A stretch of DNA of 64,000 nucleotides from Fimbriimonadaceae bacterium (lineage in GTDB: Bacteria; Armatimonadota; Fimbriimonadia; Fimbriimonadales; Fimbriimonadaceae), in NCBI GenBank assembly GCA_026129685.1, contig JAHCHO010000006.1, positions 62,001 to 126,000 on the forward strand. Reading direction: 5' to 3'. The notes beneath the pieces were generated by a model that had not been told where the DNA came from, did no database searches, and was given only the letters and a program-made list of their open reading frames with translations. Numbering within the stretch: the stretch's first letter is position 1; every line of letters begins with the position of its first letter. The position numbers and the translations under genes were made by a program. This document shows positions 1 through 10,743 of the stretch, piece by piece.

Positions 1-191
1 TTGATCGTGATGCCGCGCGCCTTTTCCTCGGGGGCGTTGTCGATCTGGTCGTAGTTCACCTTCTTGGCGAAGCCCTTTAGGGCCAACGCACCCGTGATGG
101 CGGACGTCAGCGTGGTCTTGCCATGGTCCACGTGACCGATGGTGCCGATGTTGACATGCGGCTTCTTGCGCTCAAACTTTGCTTTAGCCAT
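1..191 (-). CDS. tuf: Elongation factor Tu, 5' part only
   Basis: EF-Tu brings aminoacyl-tRNA to the ribosomal A site as a GTP complex. Only the first 63 residues are inside the window; the frame runs off the left edge. The P-loop GHVDHGKT lies at residues 19-26 and the visible part ends at the switch I motif RGITI. The ATG sits 24 bases downstream of the fusA stop, with a GGAGG about 15 bases before it. It is the last visible gene of a classic str operon (rpsL-rpsG-fusA-tuf). Nothing is odd in the visible part. Confidence 0.97.
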   Translation of the reverse strand, partial: MAKAKFERKKPHVNIGTIGHVDHGKTTLTSAITGALALKGFAKKVNYDQIDNAPEEKARGITI

Positions 192-214
192 GTTGGTCTA
201 GTATTTCCTCCGTG

Positions 215-2350
<2,136 letters not shown>

Positions 2351-2363
2351 GGGTCAGCTGTTG

Positions 2364-2834
2364 TTAGAAACGGTAGTGGGCGAAGGCCTTGTTGGCCTCC
2401 GCCATGCGGTGCGTGTCCTCGCGCTTTTTGATCGTCGGGCCGGTGCCGTTGAAGGCATCGGAGAATTCGCCGCTGAGTCGCTCCACCATCGACTTGCCCG
2501 AGCGCCGCCGGGCGGCCTCGATCATCCACCGCAAGGCAAGGGTGCGCCGTCGCTCCGGGCGGACCTCCATCGGAACCTGGTAGGTCTGGCCACCGACGCG
2601 GCGGGGCCGCACCTCGACCTGGGGCATGACGTTGTGCATCGCCTTCTCGAAGACGTTGAGCGGTTCGTCGTTAACCTTCTCGGCCGCCCTTTGGAGGGCG
2701 GTGTAGAAGATGTGTTCGGCCTTGGACTTCTTGCCGTCGAGCATCATCCGGTTGATGAACCGCTGGATGAGCTCGCTGCCGTAAACCGGGTCGGGAGCGA
2801 TGACGCGCTTGGGGGCTTGGCCTTTCCGCGGCAT
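2364..2834 (-). CDS. rpsG: 30S ribosomal protein S7
   Basis: S7 is a primary binder of the 3' domain of 16S rRNA and lies next to the E site. The 156-residue length matches the bacterial family, and the start [10 protein letters not shown] and the MMLDGKKS segment are typical. The ATG overlaps the rpsL stop by one base (TAATG), which points to translational coupling. In E. coli S7 is the feedback regulator of this operon; whether that applies here cannot be seen from the sequence. Confidence 0.98.
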   Translation of the reverse strand: MPRKGQAPKRVIAPDPVYGSELIQRFINRMMLDGKKSKAEHIFYTALQRAAEKVNDEPLNVFEKAMHNVMPQVEVRPRRVGGQTYQVPMEVRPERRRTLALRWMIEAARRRSGKSMVERLSGEFSDAFNGTGPTIKKREDTHRMAEANKAFAHYRF

Positions 2835-3238
2835 TAGCGCTTCCCTCCCTTGGCGGGCGCGGCGCCCGGCTTCGGCCGCTTGGTGCCGTACTTGCTTCGG
2901 CCCTGCTTCCGGTTGCCGGTTCCCGATGTCTGCTGGGTTCCGCGCACGATGTGATAGCGCACACCCGGAAGATCCTTAACGCGACCGCCGCGCACGAGCA
3001 CCACCGAGTGCTCCTGCAGGTTGTGCCCCTCGCCCGGAATGTACGCGGTGACCTCGACGCCGTTCACAAGGCGCACACGGGCGACCTTGCGGAGGGCGGA
3101 GTTCGGCTTCTTGGGGGTCTGAGTACGAACGACCGTACACACCCCGCGTTTCTGCGGGTTTCCTTTCAGCGCCGGAGACTTCGACTTGAGTTTCGTCTCC
3201 TTCCGGCCTTTGCGAACAAGCTGGTTGACTGTCGGCAT
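2834..3238 (-). CDS. rpsL: 30S ribosomal protein S12
   Basis: S12 forms part of the decoding centre. The product is 134 residues. The conserved [11 protein letters not shown] segment (about 41-51) and the loop [13 protein letters not shown] (about 84-96) are intact, with unchanged lysines at the classic streptomycin positions, so the sequence gives no sign of streptomycin resistance by S12 mutation. Asp89 in the loop is the residue that RimO methylthiolates in E. coli, and a rimO gene begins at the other end of this window. This is the first gene of the str operon, preceded by a leader of about 220 bases that holds a terminator-like hairpin. Confidence 0.98.
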   Translation of the reverse strand: MPTVNQLVRKGRKETKLKSKSPALKGNPQKRGVCTVVRTQTPKKPNSALRKVARVRLVNGVEVTAYIPGEGHNLQEHSVVLVRGGRVKDLPGVRYHIVRGTQQTSGTGNRKQGRSKYGTKRPKPGAAPAKGGKR

Positions 3239-3307
3239 GCGGTGTCTTCGCCTGATTTTCCTGACTTCGGAACCCGGCGGGCCCTCCGGTCCGTCTGTAC
3301 GGACAAC

Positions 3308-3338
3308 AAAAAACCCTTCGGGCTACTCGCACGAAGGG
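3308..3338 (-). terminator. Intrinsic terminator or attenuator in the str operon leader
   Basis: Read on the minus strand, a 7-bp stem (CCCTTCG paired with CGAAGGG, 11-base loop) is followed directly by six T residues. It lies between the predicted str promoter (3467-3496) and the rpsL start (3238). It could therefore stop early transcripts of the str operon, or mop up read-through from the pheS-cupin unit upstream on the same strand. Confidence 0.75.
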
Positions 3339-3466
3339 CGCGCACTCGCGGAATCTTTCATCCTGACAGTTTCGCTAATTCGAGCGAGCCTGTAACCTTG
3401 CGGGGCGGCGCCTCCTCGTAATCGAGATAGTTGGCACGATGGGACGCGCCCATCGGACCACGGGAA

Positions 3467-3496
3467 AGTATGAAGCCCCGGGGGCCCGCTTGTCAA
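3467..3496 (-). promoter_or_regulatory. Sigma70-type promoter of the str operon
   Basis: On the minus strand there is a perfect -35 TTGACA (3491-3496), an 18-base spacer and a -10 CATACT (3467-3472). Transcription would start near 3460 and leave a leader of about 220 bases before rpsL. The leader also holds a GATGGG/CCCATC inverted repeat near 3440-3455 as well as the terminator-like hairpin. Confidence 0.8.
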
Positions 3497-3530
3497 GCCT
3501 CCCTTGAGTCGGAAGGCGAGTGCCGCGAGT

Positions 3531-3893
3531 CTATCCACCGTCTCGATGCACGGTCTCCGGGCTGAACGCCGGACAACAGACGGCCACATAGCGACACGGC
3601 CCGTGCGGGGTCCCGTATCGAACCCACTCGCCCGCCGCGACGGCGACCGCCTGCCCCGCCTCGACCTCGATCGTACGGGTCTTGGTCTCGACCCGCAGGA
3701 CGCCCTCGAGCACGAGGCTGTACTCCGAGAACTCGGGGGTCTGGCCGGGCTCTTCCCAGCCCGCCGGGCTCTCCATCACCGCGAGGCTGATCTCATGGTC
3801 GCCCGTGTTGACGCGCCCGACGAACTCCTCGATGACCTTGGGGAGGCTCCCGGCGGCGCGAACGAGGGTCGGATCGGCGATGAGGCGCGCCAT
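3531..3893 (-). CDS. Small cupin-domain protein
   Basis: A 120-residue single-domain cupin. The central part reads like a beta-barrel with the EYSLVLEGVLRVE strand pair, the VEAGQAVAVAAGEW turn and a C-terminal RYVAVCCPAFSP strand, as in sensor or isomerase-type cupins. Metal-ligand histidines of the classical cupin motif are mostly missing, so an enzymatic role is uncertain. Its ATG overlaps the pheS stop by one base (TGATG), so it is translated with pheS from one mRNA. No specific substrate can be assigned. Confidence 0.8.
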   Translation of the reverse strand: MARLIADPTLVRAAGSLPKVIEEFVGRVNTGDHEISLAVMESPAGWEEPGQTPEFSEYSLVLEGVLRVETKTRTIEVEAGQAVAVAAGEWVRYGTPHGPCRYVAVCCPAFSPETVHRDGG

Positions 3894-4891
3894 CAGGCCG
3901 GGAACTGCTCCAAGAATCGCAGGTCGTTCTCGAGGAAGTGGCGCAGGTCGTCCACCCCGTAGCGAAGCATCGGCAGCCTTTCGACGCCGAGCCCGAACGC
4001 GAAGCCGGAGTAGCGCTCACTGTCGATGCCGTAGTGCTCGAGGATGTTCGGGTGGACCAATCCCGCGCCCCCGAGTTCCAGCCATCTCCCGCCCGCGAAC
4101 TTCGGCGTGCTGATCGCGTAGTCCACGCCCGGTTCGACGAACGGAAAGAAGTCGGGCCGAAACCGAATCTTGACCTCCGGGCCGAGCATCGCCCGGGCAA
4201 AGGTGCCCAAGGTCCATTTGAGGTGAGCCATGCTCACACCCTCGTCCACCATAAACACGTCCACTTGGTGGAAGGTGTGGCCGTGAGTCCGGTCCACCGC
4301 TTCGTTCCGAAACGTGCGCCCGACGGTGAACGCACGGATCGGTGGCTTTCGGTTCTCGAACACCCGCCCCTGCAGCGCCGTGCACTGCGTCCGGAGCAAC
4401 AGGTCGCCCTCGACGTAGAAGGTGTCCTGCTCGTCCATCGCCGGATGATCCTCCGGGTAGTTCAGGGCGTCGAAGTTGTAGCGAAACTGCTCCAGTTCGG
4501 GCGACTCGAGGTACTCGAAGCCCAGCCCGACGAACACCTCTTTGATGCGGTCGGTCGTCTGCTGGAGGATGTGGGGGTTCCCGACGCGCCGACGGCGTCC
4601 GGGAAGGCTGACGTCGAGCCGCTCGGCGGCGAACTGGGCGACGCGCTCCCCCGCCCGCAACTCGCTCGCGCGGGCTTCCATCTCCGCCTGGACCCGGGCG
4701 GCCGCCTCGTTCACGCGTTGCCCGAACGCGGGACGCTCTTCCGCGGGCATCGCGCCGACCGACTTGAGAAGGCCGCGCAGCGCGCCGCTCTTCCCGAGGT
4801 ACTTGCGTTCGACCTCGCGCAGATCCGCGGTGGTCGTCGCCCCCGCGATCTCGGCCCGCGCCTCGGACACCAATTCATCGATGGCTCGCAT
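3893..4891 (-). CDS. pheS: Phenylalanine-tRNA ligase alpha subunit
   Basis: The alpha subunit carries the catalytic core of the alpha2-beta2 enzyme that charges tRNA-Phe. The 332-residue product starts at MRAIDELVSEAR; the open frame extends further upstream but without family similarity. The N-terminal coiled-coil arm spans about residues 5-95. Class II motif 2 is seen as FRNEAVDRTHGHTFHQ and motif 3 as FGLGVERLPMLRYG near the C-terminus. pheS is normally followed by pheT, but here it is followed by a cupin gene, and pheT lies 2.4 kb away on the other strand. Confidence 0.97.
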   Translation of the reverse strand: MRAIDELVSEARAEIAGATTTADLREVERKYLGKSGALRGLLKSVGAMPAEERPAFGQRVNEAAARVQAEMEARASELRAGERVAQFAAERLDVSLPGRRRRVGNPHILQQTTDRIKEVFVGLGFEYLESPELEQFRYNFDALNYPEDHPAMDEQDTFYVEGDLLLRTQCTALQGRVFENRKPPIRAFTVGRTFRNEAVDRTHGHTFHQVDVFMVDEGVSMAHLKWTLGTFARAMLGPEVKIRFRPDFFPFVEPGVDYAISTPKFAGGRWLELGGAGLVHPNILEHYGIDSERYSGFAFGLGVERLPMLRYGVDDLRHFLENDLRFLEQFPA

Positions 4892-5022
4892 GGACGGGAC
4901 TAGATTGGCGCAAGGGTGGAGCCGAAAGCAACCGAGTCCGAATGTCGGACCCCGTGAGAGACGTGGCTCTCGCTCAACCGGGGCTACAAGGCGCGAAAGG
5001 AGGACTTTTTCGCGGTTCCCCC

Positions 5023-5051
5023 TTGACACCGACCAAAGTCCCGTTTACAAT
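5023..5051 (+). promoter_or_regulatory. Near-consensus sigma70 promoter of the PEP-CTERM gene
   Basis: TTGACA (5023-5028), a 17-base spacer and TACAAT (5046-5051): eleven of twelve consensus bases with ideal spacing. The expected start is near 5058, giving a leader of about 50 bases that includes a GGAG just upstream of the ATG at 5107. This is one of the strongest-looking promoters in the window and implies high expression. Confidence 0.88.
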
Positions 5052-5106
5052 GGTGTCAACGGAAAAAGCGCCTCTGCGTGCTGACCGTCGGACTGGAGTA
5101 GGACAA

Positions 5107-5796
5107 ATGAAGAAGCTTCTCATCGCGGCGTTCGCCGCTTCCTTGTCGTCGGGCGTGTTCGCCCAGGCTCTCAACGAGGGATTCGACGATATCACGACCC
5201 TTACCGGTAGCGGTTGGGCGTTCCAGAACCTGAGCGTCGCGGGCGGCACCGCCACGTACTTCCAGGGCAACAGCACCGTCTTCGCCGCCAACTCCGGCGC
5301 GGCGACCTCCTACCTCGGGGTCAACTTCAACAGCACGACCGGCGCGAACACCATCAGCAACTGGGCGTTCATGCCGACCCGGGTCTGGAGCAACGGAGAC
5401 CAGATCTCCTTCTTCACCCGGACCGTGACGGGCAACATCTTCCCAGATCGCCTTCAGCTTCGCCTGAGCCTCAACGGCAGCAGCGTGAACGCGGGCGCGA
5501 CGCCGACCAGCGTGGGCGACTTCACGACGCTCTTGCTCGACATCAACCCGACCTACCAGACGGGCGCCGCGAACTACCCGGAGACTTGGACCCAGTTCTC
5601 CGCCACGATCTCCGGCCTCGGCGGACCGACGAGCGGTCGCGCCGCCTTCCGGTACTTCGTCGAGGACGGTGGCCCCGCCGGCAACAACTCGAACTACATT
5701 GGCATCGACGATGCCGCCGTCGTTCCCGAGCCCGCGAGCATGGCCGTTCTGGGCCTTGGCCTTCTGCCCCTCCTGAAGCGCCGCCGCAAGGCCTAA
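5107..5796 (+). CDS. PEP-CTERM sorting domain protein
   Basis: A 229-residue exported protein. The start at 5107 gives a signal peptide (MKKLLIAAFAASLSSGVFAQ); the frame is open upstream but the promoter and a GGAG place the start here. The mature part is rich in Ser, Thr, Asn and Gly and looks like a beta-rich domain. The C-terminus has the tripartite PEP-CTERM signal: VPEPAS, a hydrophobic stretch, then RRRKA. Such proteins are processed by an exosortase; none is seen in the window. Its molecular role is unknown. A strong terminator follows. Confidence 0.9.
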   Translation: MKKLLIAAFAASLSSGVFAQALNEGFDDITTLTGSGWAFQNLSVAGGTATYFQGNSTVFAANSGAATSYLGVNFNSTTGANTISNWAFMPTRVWSNGDQISFFTRTVTGNIFPDRLQLRLSLNGSSVNAGATPTSVGDFTTLLLDINPTYQTGAANYPETWTQFSATISGLGGPTSGRAAFRYFVEDGGPAGNNSNYIGIDDAAVVPEPASMAVLGLGLLPLLKRRRKA

Positions 5797-5815
5797 GCTT
5801 CCGGTCGTTCACCTC

Positions 5816-5851
5816 AAATGGCCCGCCTTCCGCCTGGAAGGCGGGCCATTT
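5816..5851. terminator. Bidirectional intrinsic terminator
   Basis: A 16-bp perfect stem (AAATGGCCCGCCTTCC paired with its complement, 4-base loop) lies between the convergent PEP-CTERM gene and the ceramidase-like gene. The A and T runs at the two ends of the stem let it work in both directions. Confidence 0.85.
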
Positions 5852-5971
5852 CGTACATGGCAGGAACCGAACCTTGGCCGGGTACTCCGCGACGATCGCC
5901 GGCCTCGCCGGGCCCTCCTCGGGCTTGCCCACTTCCCCTGTTGAGGAGCACGCCGCCGCCTCTGAGAGATC

Positions 5972-7249
5972 TCATCGCGTACCGCTTCCGAGTCGCCCCA
6001 TCCGTAGGGGCGGGCCACTCAGGAGCGCTTGCTTGGCCGCTTCAACGAGCCTTCGGCCCGTCTGCGGACCGTGCAAAGCGAGGGACGCCTCGTAGCCGCC
6101 GCGAGCATAGTCGTCCTCCGCCAGCACGTAGCCGATCCACTCGTTCGCAAACCCGATCACGGTCGCCGCCGCCAGATCGCCGACCATCGCGCGTCCGATC
6201 TCGGCGGTCGGCTCGGCCGGGACGGCGATCAGTGCGACCTCGCCCAGGCGAATGACGAGCACCGTCGCCTCGGTGGGGGCGAACTTGCCGACGAGCAAAG
6301 CGGCAAGCGGTTCGGGCACCTTGTTCGTTTCGACGAAAGCCGGACTCGGGCTCGGCTTCTCGAGCCGCACGGGGGCGGTCGATACCGAGAGGCTCGGGCG
6401 CAGGATTGCCCGACGCCGCGCCTTGTCCATCGTCGCCTGCAAGGCATGCGCGAACGCCTCCACCTTGGCCGCGCCGTCGGCCGTCTCAACTTCTGGCGCG
6501 GGAGAAACGTCCCCGATCGCTCCGACGAAGGGCGCAAGCACCGAGCGACGAGCCCACTGGCCCGGCCAGTCCGTGCGACGCCGGTTCTCCTCGGCGCCAT
6601 TGAGCGTCGGATGGGCCGGGAAGACGCCGAGCAGAGGGCGCCCCCCGATCCAAAGCCCGAACGCGGTGGGATCGGGCTTCGCTCCGGGTCGCCGGGCGCG
6701 GTTAAGCCAAGCGCCGGAGGCGTACCGGGGAGTCCACCGTGCCCACTCGAGAGGACCGGATTCCGGTCTCGCGACGAGCGCCTCACGGATGCCTTCCGCG
6801 ATTCGGTCGGCGTACCACTCGAGCCAGCGAGGACGGTAGGTGGCGATCCCCGGAATCTTCATCGTCATCCGGTCGTTCAGCATCTGGCTGTCTGGCGCGC
6901 AGTGCGTGTGGGTCGCGGCGAGAACGAGGACGACGTCGGAAGGCAACCGGGCTCGTACTTCCCGGCTCAGGCTACCGGGAACGGTCAGGGAGTCGAGGCT
7001 CACCAAGGCCACCCGCGTGGTCCCTTGCTCGAGGACGATCGTTCGCGCGCGCAGATCGTCGCCCCCGGGGAGGGCGATCGCGTCGCGCCGCTCGGTGTAT
7101 CCGCCGAGAGGAAGCGGCTCGGGAGGGACGATCGAGACGTCGCCGCGGCGGACGACGAGGGGGGGCGCCAGGAGCAGGACGGCTAGAATCGGGATCAACG
7201 GTGTGACTATACGCCCGCACCGACCCAAACCGTGTCGGTCAACTTGCAT
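5972..7249 (-). CDS. Neutral/alkaline ceramidase-like secreted or anchored protein
   Basis: About 425 residues from the ATG at 7249; an ATG at 7270 is an alternative. An N-terminal hydrophobic segment (TPLIPILAVLLLAPPLVV) acts as signal or anchor. The following region has the fold signature of the neutral ceramidase N-terminal domain: a glycine-proline rich start (PPEPLPLGGYTER), a RTIVLEQGTTRVALVSLDSL strand and the zinc-binding THTHC. The protein is much shorter than full ceramidases (over 600 residues), so sphingolipid hydrolysis is not certain. Proteins of this type without clear function are common in Planctomycetes and relatives. It lies divergent from pheT. Confidence 0.7.
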   Translation of the reverse strand: MQVDRHGLGRCGRIVTPLIPILAVLLLAPPLVVRRGDVSIVPPEPLPLGGYTERRDAIALPGGDDLRARTIVLEQGTTRVALVSLDSLTVPGSLSREVRARLPSDVVLVLAATHTHCAPDSQMLNDRMTMKIPGIATYRPRWLEWYADRIAEGIREALVARPESGPLEWARWTPRYASGAWLNRARRPGAKPDPTAFGLWIGGRPLLGVFPAHPTLNGAEENRRRTDWPGQWARRSVLAPFVGAIGDVSPAPEVETADGAAKVEAFAHALQATMDKARRRAILRPSLSVSTAPVRLEKPSPSPAFVETNKVPEPLAALLVGKFAPTEATVLVIRLGEVALIAVPAEPTAEIGRAMVGDLAAATVIGFANEWIGYVLAEDDYARGGYEASLALHGPQTGRRLVEAAKQALLSGPPLRMGRLGSGTR

Positions 7250-7311
7250 TGCCGCCCCGGGATCGGGCATGGTTCAAGGGAGCCGCGCCTCGTGCGGCGG
7301 AAGACCGATCT

Positions 7312-9366
7312 ATGAAGTTCCCGTGTTCGATGCTCCGCGACTACGTCGAAACCTCCCTCGACGCCCACCAGATCGGCGACCTGCTGACGATGGCGGGGTT
7401 CGAGTTGGAAGGCGCCGAGCCGTTGGGCGATGACGTCGTGCTCGACGTCAAGGTGATGTCCAATCGGGGCGACGGGCTGTCGGTGTTCGGGCTCGCCCGG
7501 GAGGTGCTCGCCAAGGATCGGCAGAGCCGCCCGACCCCTCTCTACGAGCGGGCCTCCACCCGGTTTTCGCTCCCCGAGTCCGCCGGAACCGTGGCCGACC
7601 GAACCTCGGTCGCCATCGAAACCCCGGCCTGCCGACGCTATGCCTGCCGAATCTTCGACGAGCCGCCCTTGGAAGGAACCCCGGCCCTGATCCGCGAGCG
7701 GCTGGAAGCGTCCGGGATGCGTTCGATCAACCTCGTCGTCGACCTCACCAACTACGTGATGCTCGAACTCGGCCAGCCGCTCCACGCCTTCGACATGGAC
7801 ACCTTGGGCGGCGGCCGTATCGTCGTCCGCCAGGCTCGCGACAACGAGCGGCTCACGACCCTCGATGGGAAAGTGCACGCGCTCGCGCCGGAAATGATGA
7901 TGATCTGCGACGCCGATCGGCCCGTCGCGGTCGCGGGGGTCATGGGCGGCGCGGAAACCGAGGTCTCGGCTTCCACCAAGACGGTGCTCCTGGAGTCGGC
8001 CAGCTTCGTCAACTTGTCCGTCCGCAAGACACGGAAACGGCTCGGTCTGAACACGGAGGCGTCGTACCGTTTCGAGCGAAGCGTCGACCCCGACGGCGTC
8101 GTCGCGGCGCTGAACCGCTTCGCCGAACTGCTGGCGGAGGTGGACGGAGGAGCCTCGCGCGTCCCCGGCGTCTTGGACGTCTACCCCGATCCCCCCAAGC
8201 CCGTCGCGATCCCGCTCCGTCACGCGCGCACCGAGCGACTCCTGGGGATGGCCGTCACGCCGGTGCAGATGGCGCACTACCTCGAGCGGCTCGGGTGCCG
8301 GGTGGAGAGTCCGCTCGACGACGCCGACTTCTCGATCACGCCTCCCTCGTGGCGCCCCGACCTGGTTCGCGAAGACGACCTCATCGAGGAGATCGGGAGA
8401 GTCCACGGGTTCGAGACGATCCCTGAGACCCCGATCCACGGTTCGGCCACCCCCGGCGGCGTGTTCGGCGTCTACCGGTTCATCGACCAGGTCCGCGAGG
8501 CGATGCTTCGGCTGGGCTACACCCAGGTCATCAGCCACACCCTTCGCGACGAGCATCCCCTCGACTTCGGCGGGTTGTTCAAGGCGCGGGTCAAGAACCC
8601 GGTCTCGCCGGAGACCGCGATGCTTCGCAACTCGCTCCTTCCCTGCCTCGCCGACGCCGCTCTGCGCAACGGGGGGCGCGACCTTCACCTTTTCGAGATC
8701 GGCAAGGTGTTCACCCGGGGCGAGTTCCAGTTCGACGAAAGCCCGGAACTCGCGATCTTGAGCACCGGACGCCTCGATCAAGTCCATTGGCGCGACGGCG
8801 CTTCGGCGGAAGCCGACTTCTACGAACTGAAGGGCGTCGTCGAGCAGATGGGTGAGATCGTCCGCACTGAACTGCACGTCGAGCCCGTCGTGACCCCGGA
8901 CCCACGCTTCCACCCGACCCGACAGGCGGCTCTGCTCACGACCGACGACGTGCTGGTGGGCGGGTTCGGGGTGATCCACCCGGACGTGGCGGAGGCGGTC
9001 GGCCTCCCCACGAACACCCTGATGGCGGAGATGGATCTGCTGGCGTTCTACCGAGGCGACCACGACCACCTTCACCTGCGCTCGATCAGCCGAAACCCGG
9101 CCGTTCGCCGGGATATCGCCTTCCAGATCGCCAAGGACGTGCCTTGGTCGGCGGTCGAGACGACGATTCGCGAGGCGGCGGGCGAGGTGCTGGAGAAGCA
9201 GTGGCTTTTCGACGTCTACGAGGGAGCCGGTTTGCCGGAGGGCACCCACAGCCTCGCGGTGGCGATGCAATTGCGTAAGCCGTCGAACTTCACGGACGAG
9301 GAAGCGAACCAGGTGCGGGACGCGGTCGTGGCGGCGCTCGCCGGGTTGGGGGCGAAACCGCGCTAG
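7312..9366 (+). CDS. pheT: Phenylalanine-tRNA ligase beta subunit lacking the N-terminal tRNA-binding domain
   Basis: The beta subunit supports the catalytic alpha subunit, edits mischarged Tyr and binds tRNA. The 684-residue product starts MKFPCSMLRDYV, as in the family. After only about 40 residues it runs directly into the B1 motif DVVLDVKVMSNRGD (41-54), which in typical 790-810 residue PheT proteins comes about 110 residues later. The EMAP-II-like OB fold (domain B2) is therefore missing. The B3/B4 editing domain, the B5 domain (TPPSWRPDLVREDDLIEEIG) and the C-terminal FDX-ACB domain are present. The start is set by the conserved MKF and a GGAAG upstream. It is split from pheS. Confidence 0.96.
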   Translation: MKFPCSMLRDYVETSLDAHQIGDLLTMAGFELEGAEPLGDDVVLDVKVMSNRGDGLSVFGLAREVLAKDRQSRPTPLYERASTRFSLPESAGTVADRTSVAIETPACRRYACRIFDEPPLEGTPALIRERLEASGMRSINLVVDLTNYVMLELGQPLHAFDMDTLGGGRIVVRQARDNERLTTLDGKVHALAPEMMMICDADRPVAVAGVMGGAETEVSASTKTVLLESASFVNLSVRKTRKRLGLNTEASYRFERSVDPDGVVAALNRFAELLAEVDGGASRVPGVLDVYPDPPKPVAIPLRHARTERLLGMAVTPVQMAHYLERLGCRVESPLDDADFSITPPSWRPDLVREDDLIEEIGRVHGFETIPETPIHGSATPGGVFGVYRFIDQVREAMLRLGYTQVISHTLRDEHPLDFGGLFKARVKNPVSPETAMLRNSLLPCLADAALRNGGRDLHLFEIGKVFTRGEFQFDESPELAILSTGRLDQVHWRDGASAEADFYELKGVVEQMGEIVRTELHVEPVVTPDPRFHPTRQAALLTTDDVLVGGFGVIHPDVAEAVGLPTNTLMAEMDLLAFYRGDHDHLHLRSISRNPAVRRDIAFQIAKDVPWSAVETTIREAAGEVLEKQWLFDVYEGAGLPEGTHSLAVAMQLRKPSNFTDEEANQVRDAVVAALAGLGAKPR

Positions 9367-10720
9367 CGACCGCCTCGAACGTCCCCCAGCCGAGCAGAAC
9401 GACGAACAAGGCTCGCATCGCCATCGGCCAGTAGTGGTAATGGTCGAACGGCTTGAGCCAGGCCATCGGCAGGTAGGCCAGTACGGACATCGCCAGTGAG
9501 CCAAAGCCCAGCGCCCACCGCCGTCCCACGACCCAATATCCCGCCAGATTGGCGACGATTCCCAGAAGGGCGCCCATCGCGACACCGCCGAAAAGCAGCG
9601 CCTCCCAGCCGAGGTCCAGGCTGCCCAAGAGGATCGGAACGTACGCCCCCTCCGGGAACGCGTAGTCCAGAATCGCCAGTCCGACGCTCCCACTCGCCCG
9701 GAACTGCTGGCGCTGGTAGCCGGAAACCTCCGTCGGCACCAGTTGGTGGCGTAGCGCGACGTAGCCGAAGAGAATCCCCCAGAAGGCGAATTGCCAGAGC
9801 CACTGCGGGCGTGCGCCCCGACCACGGAAAGCCACCGCGACCGCGACGAGGCACGCGGGAACCATCACGGCCTGCTCGTACGCCCCGAGCGCGAGGCAAA
9901 GGCACAGGCAGGCGAGGACGGCCCACGGCCAAGCCGGACCCGACGCCTTCCCAAGCGTCGCGCTTTTGGTGTTCGGGACGTCGGTGGCGCTCAGGCCTTC
10001 GAAGGAAAGCGGCTTTGTGCGCGCCGTCCGACGGTGCTCGGACCTCAGACGCTCGAACCGGGCATAGGCACCAAGCGACCCGAGCGCGAACACCGTCATC
10101 GTGGTCGCGGTGCGACCGGGCAGCCAACCCACGTTTCGCATCCACAGCGGCGCGACGCCGTCGAGTTCGGACCCGAGGTACCGCAACGCGAGCCAAGCCA
10201 GGAGCGGGCCGCCCAAGGCCGCGTACCAACGCGGTCTCACCGCTCGGCCGGAGCTTGCCAACGTGTGCCAATAGCGAAGGGCGCCCGCGACGAGAACGAA
10301 CCAACCCAGAAGACCGACGTAGCTCGAGAGCGAGTAACCGCCGTCCAGCGTCCACAGGGCGAACAGCGCCCCCCCGGCGGCCGACACGGCGGGCGAATCG
10401 GTGAATTCGCGCAGAAACCAGAAGAGAAGGAGGATGCCGAGGATGCAGAGGAGGGCGTTGGTGCGCCCGTAGCCGGCTGCGTTCCATCCGTACAGGGCGT
10501 GGTCGGCCTCGAACAACATCGTCGAAATCGGCCGATAGAAGTGGTTCTCGAGCGGCCAGTCGCCCCGAAACCAACTCAAGGGGTCGGCCCGCTCCTCCAA
10601 CTTGGTGAGCAGCACCCGGGTATCGGTGTCGGAGAGCATCGCGGGCGACTCACTACGGCGGAGCCAGATCGGCAGACATGCCAGCAGAACCACCAGGAAC
10701 GCCGGCCACCACCGTTTCAC
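9290..10720 (-). CDS. Polytopic membrane protein, GT-C glycosyltransferase-like
   Basis: A 476-residue protein with roughly ten hydrophobic segments. An early extracytoplasmic loop (HFYRPISTMLFEADHALYGWNA) resembles the loop of PMT/ArnT-like GT-C proteins, where membrane-lipid-linked sugars are transferred. The aspartate-containing motif before it (DTDTR) fits that family loosely. The start is GTG at 10720, six bases downstream of a TAGAAT box, so the mRNA is probably leaderless. Its 3' end overlaps the convergent pheT end by 77 bases. Donor and acceptor are unknown. Confidence 0.65.
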   Translation of the reverse strand: MKRWWPAFLVVLLACLPIWLRRSESPAMLSDTDTRVLLTKLEERADPLSWFRGDWPLENHFYRPISTMLFEADHALYGWNAAGYGRTNALLCILGILLLFWFLREFTDSPAVSAAGGALFALWTLDGGYSLSSYVGLLGWFVLVAGALRYWHTLASSGRAVRPRWYAALGGPLLAWLALRYLGSELDGVAPLWMRNVGWLPGRTATTMTVFALGSLGAYARFERLRSEHRRTARTKPLSFEGLSATDVPNTKSATLGKASGPAWPWAVLACLCLCLALGAYEQAVMVPACLVAVAVAFRGRGARPQWLWQFAFWGILFGYVALRHQLVPTEVSGYQRQQFRASGSVGLAILDYAFPEGAYVPILLGSLDLGWEALLFGGVAMGALLGIVANLAGYWVVGRRWALGFGSLAMSVLAYLPMAWLKPFDHYHYWPMAMRALFVVLLGWGTFEAVASAVSPPTRRAPPRPRPAPGSLPRP

Positions 10721-10726
10721 GCGATG

Positions 10727-10732
10727 ATTCTA
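10727..10732 (-). promoter_or_regulatory. -10 box predicting a leaderless mRNA
   Basis: TAGAAT on the minus strand, six bases before the GTG start at 10720. No Shine-Dalgarno sequence can fit between transcription start and start codon. Confidence 0.6.
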
Positions 10733-10743
10733 TCCGTTCGAGC

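Noticed and set aside
7207-9825. 872-codon open frame on the minus strand
   Set aside because: It lies antisense to pheT, which is clearly coding. The product is Arg/Val/Glu-rich without any domain; it is a shadow of high-G+C codon use.
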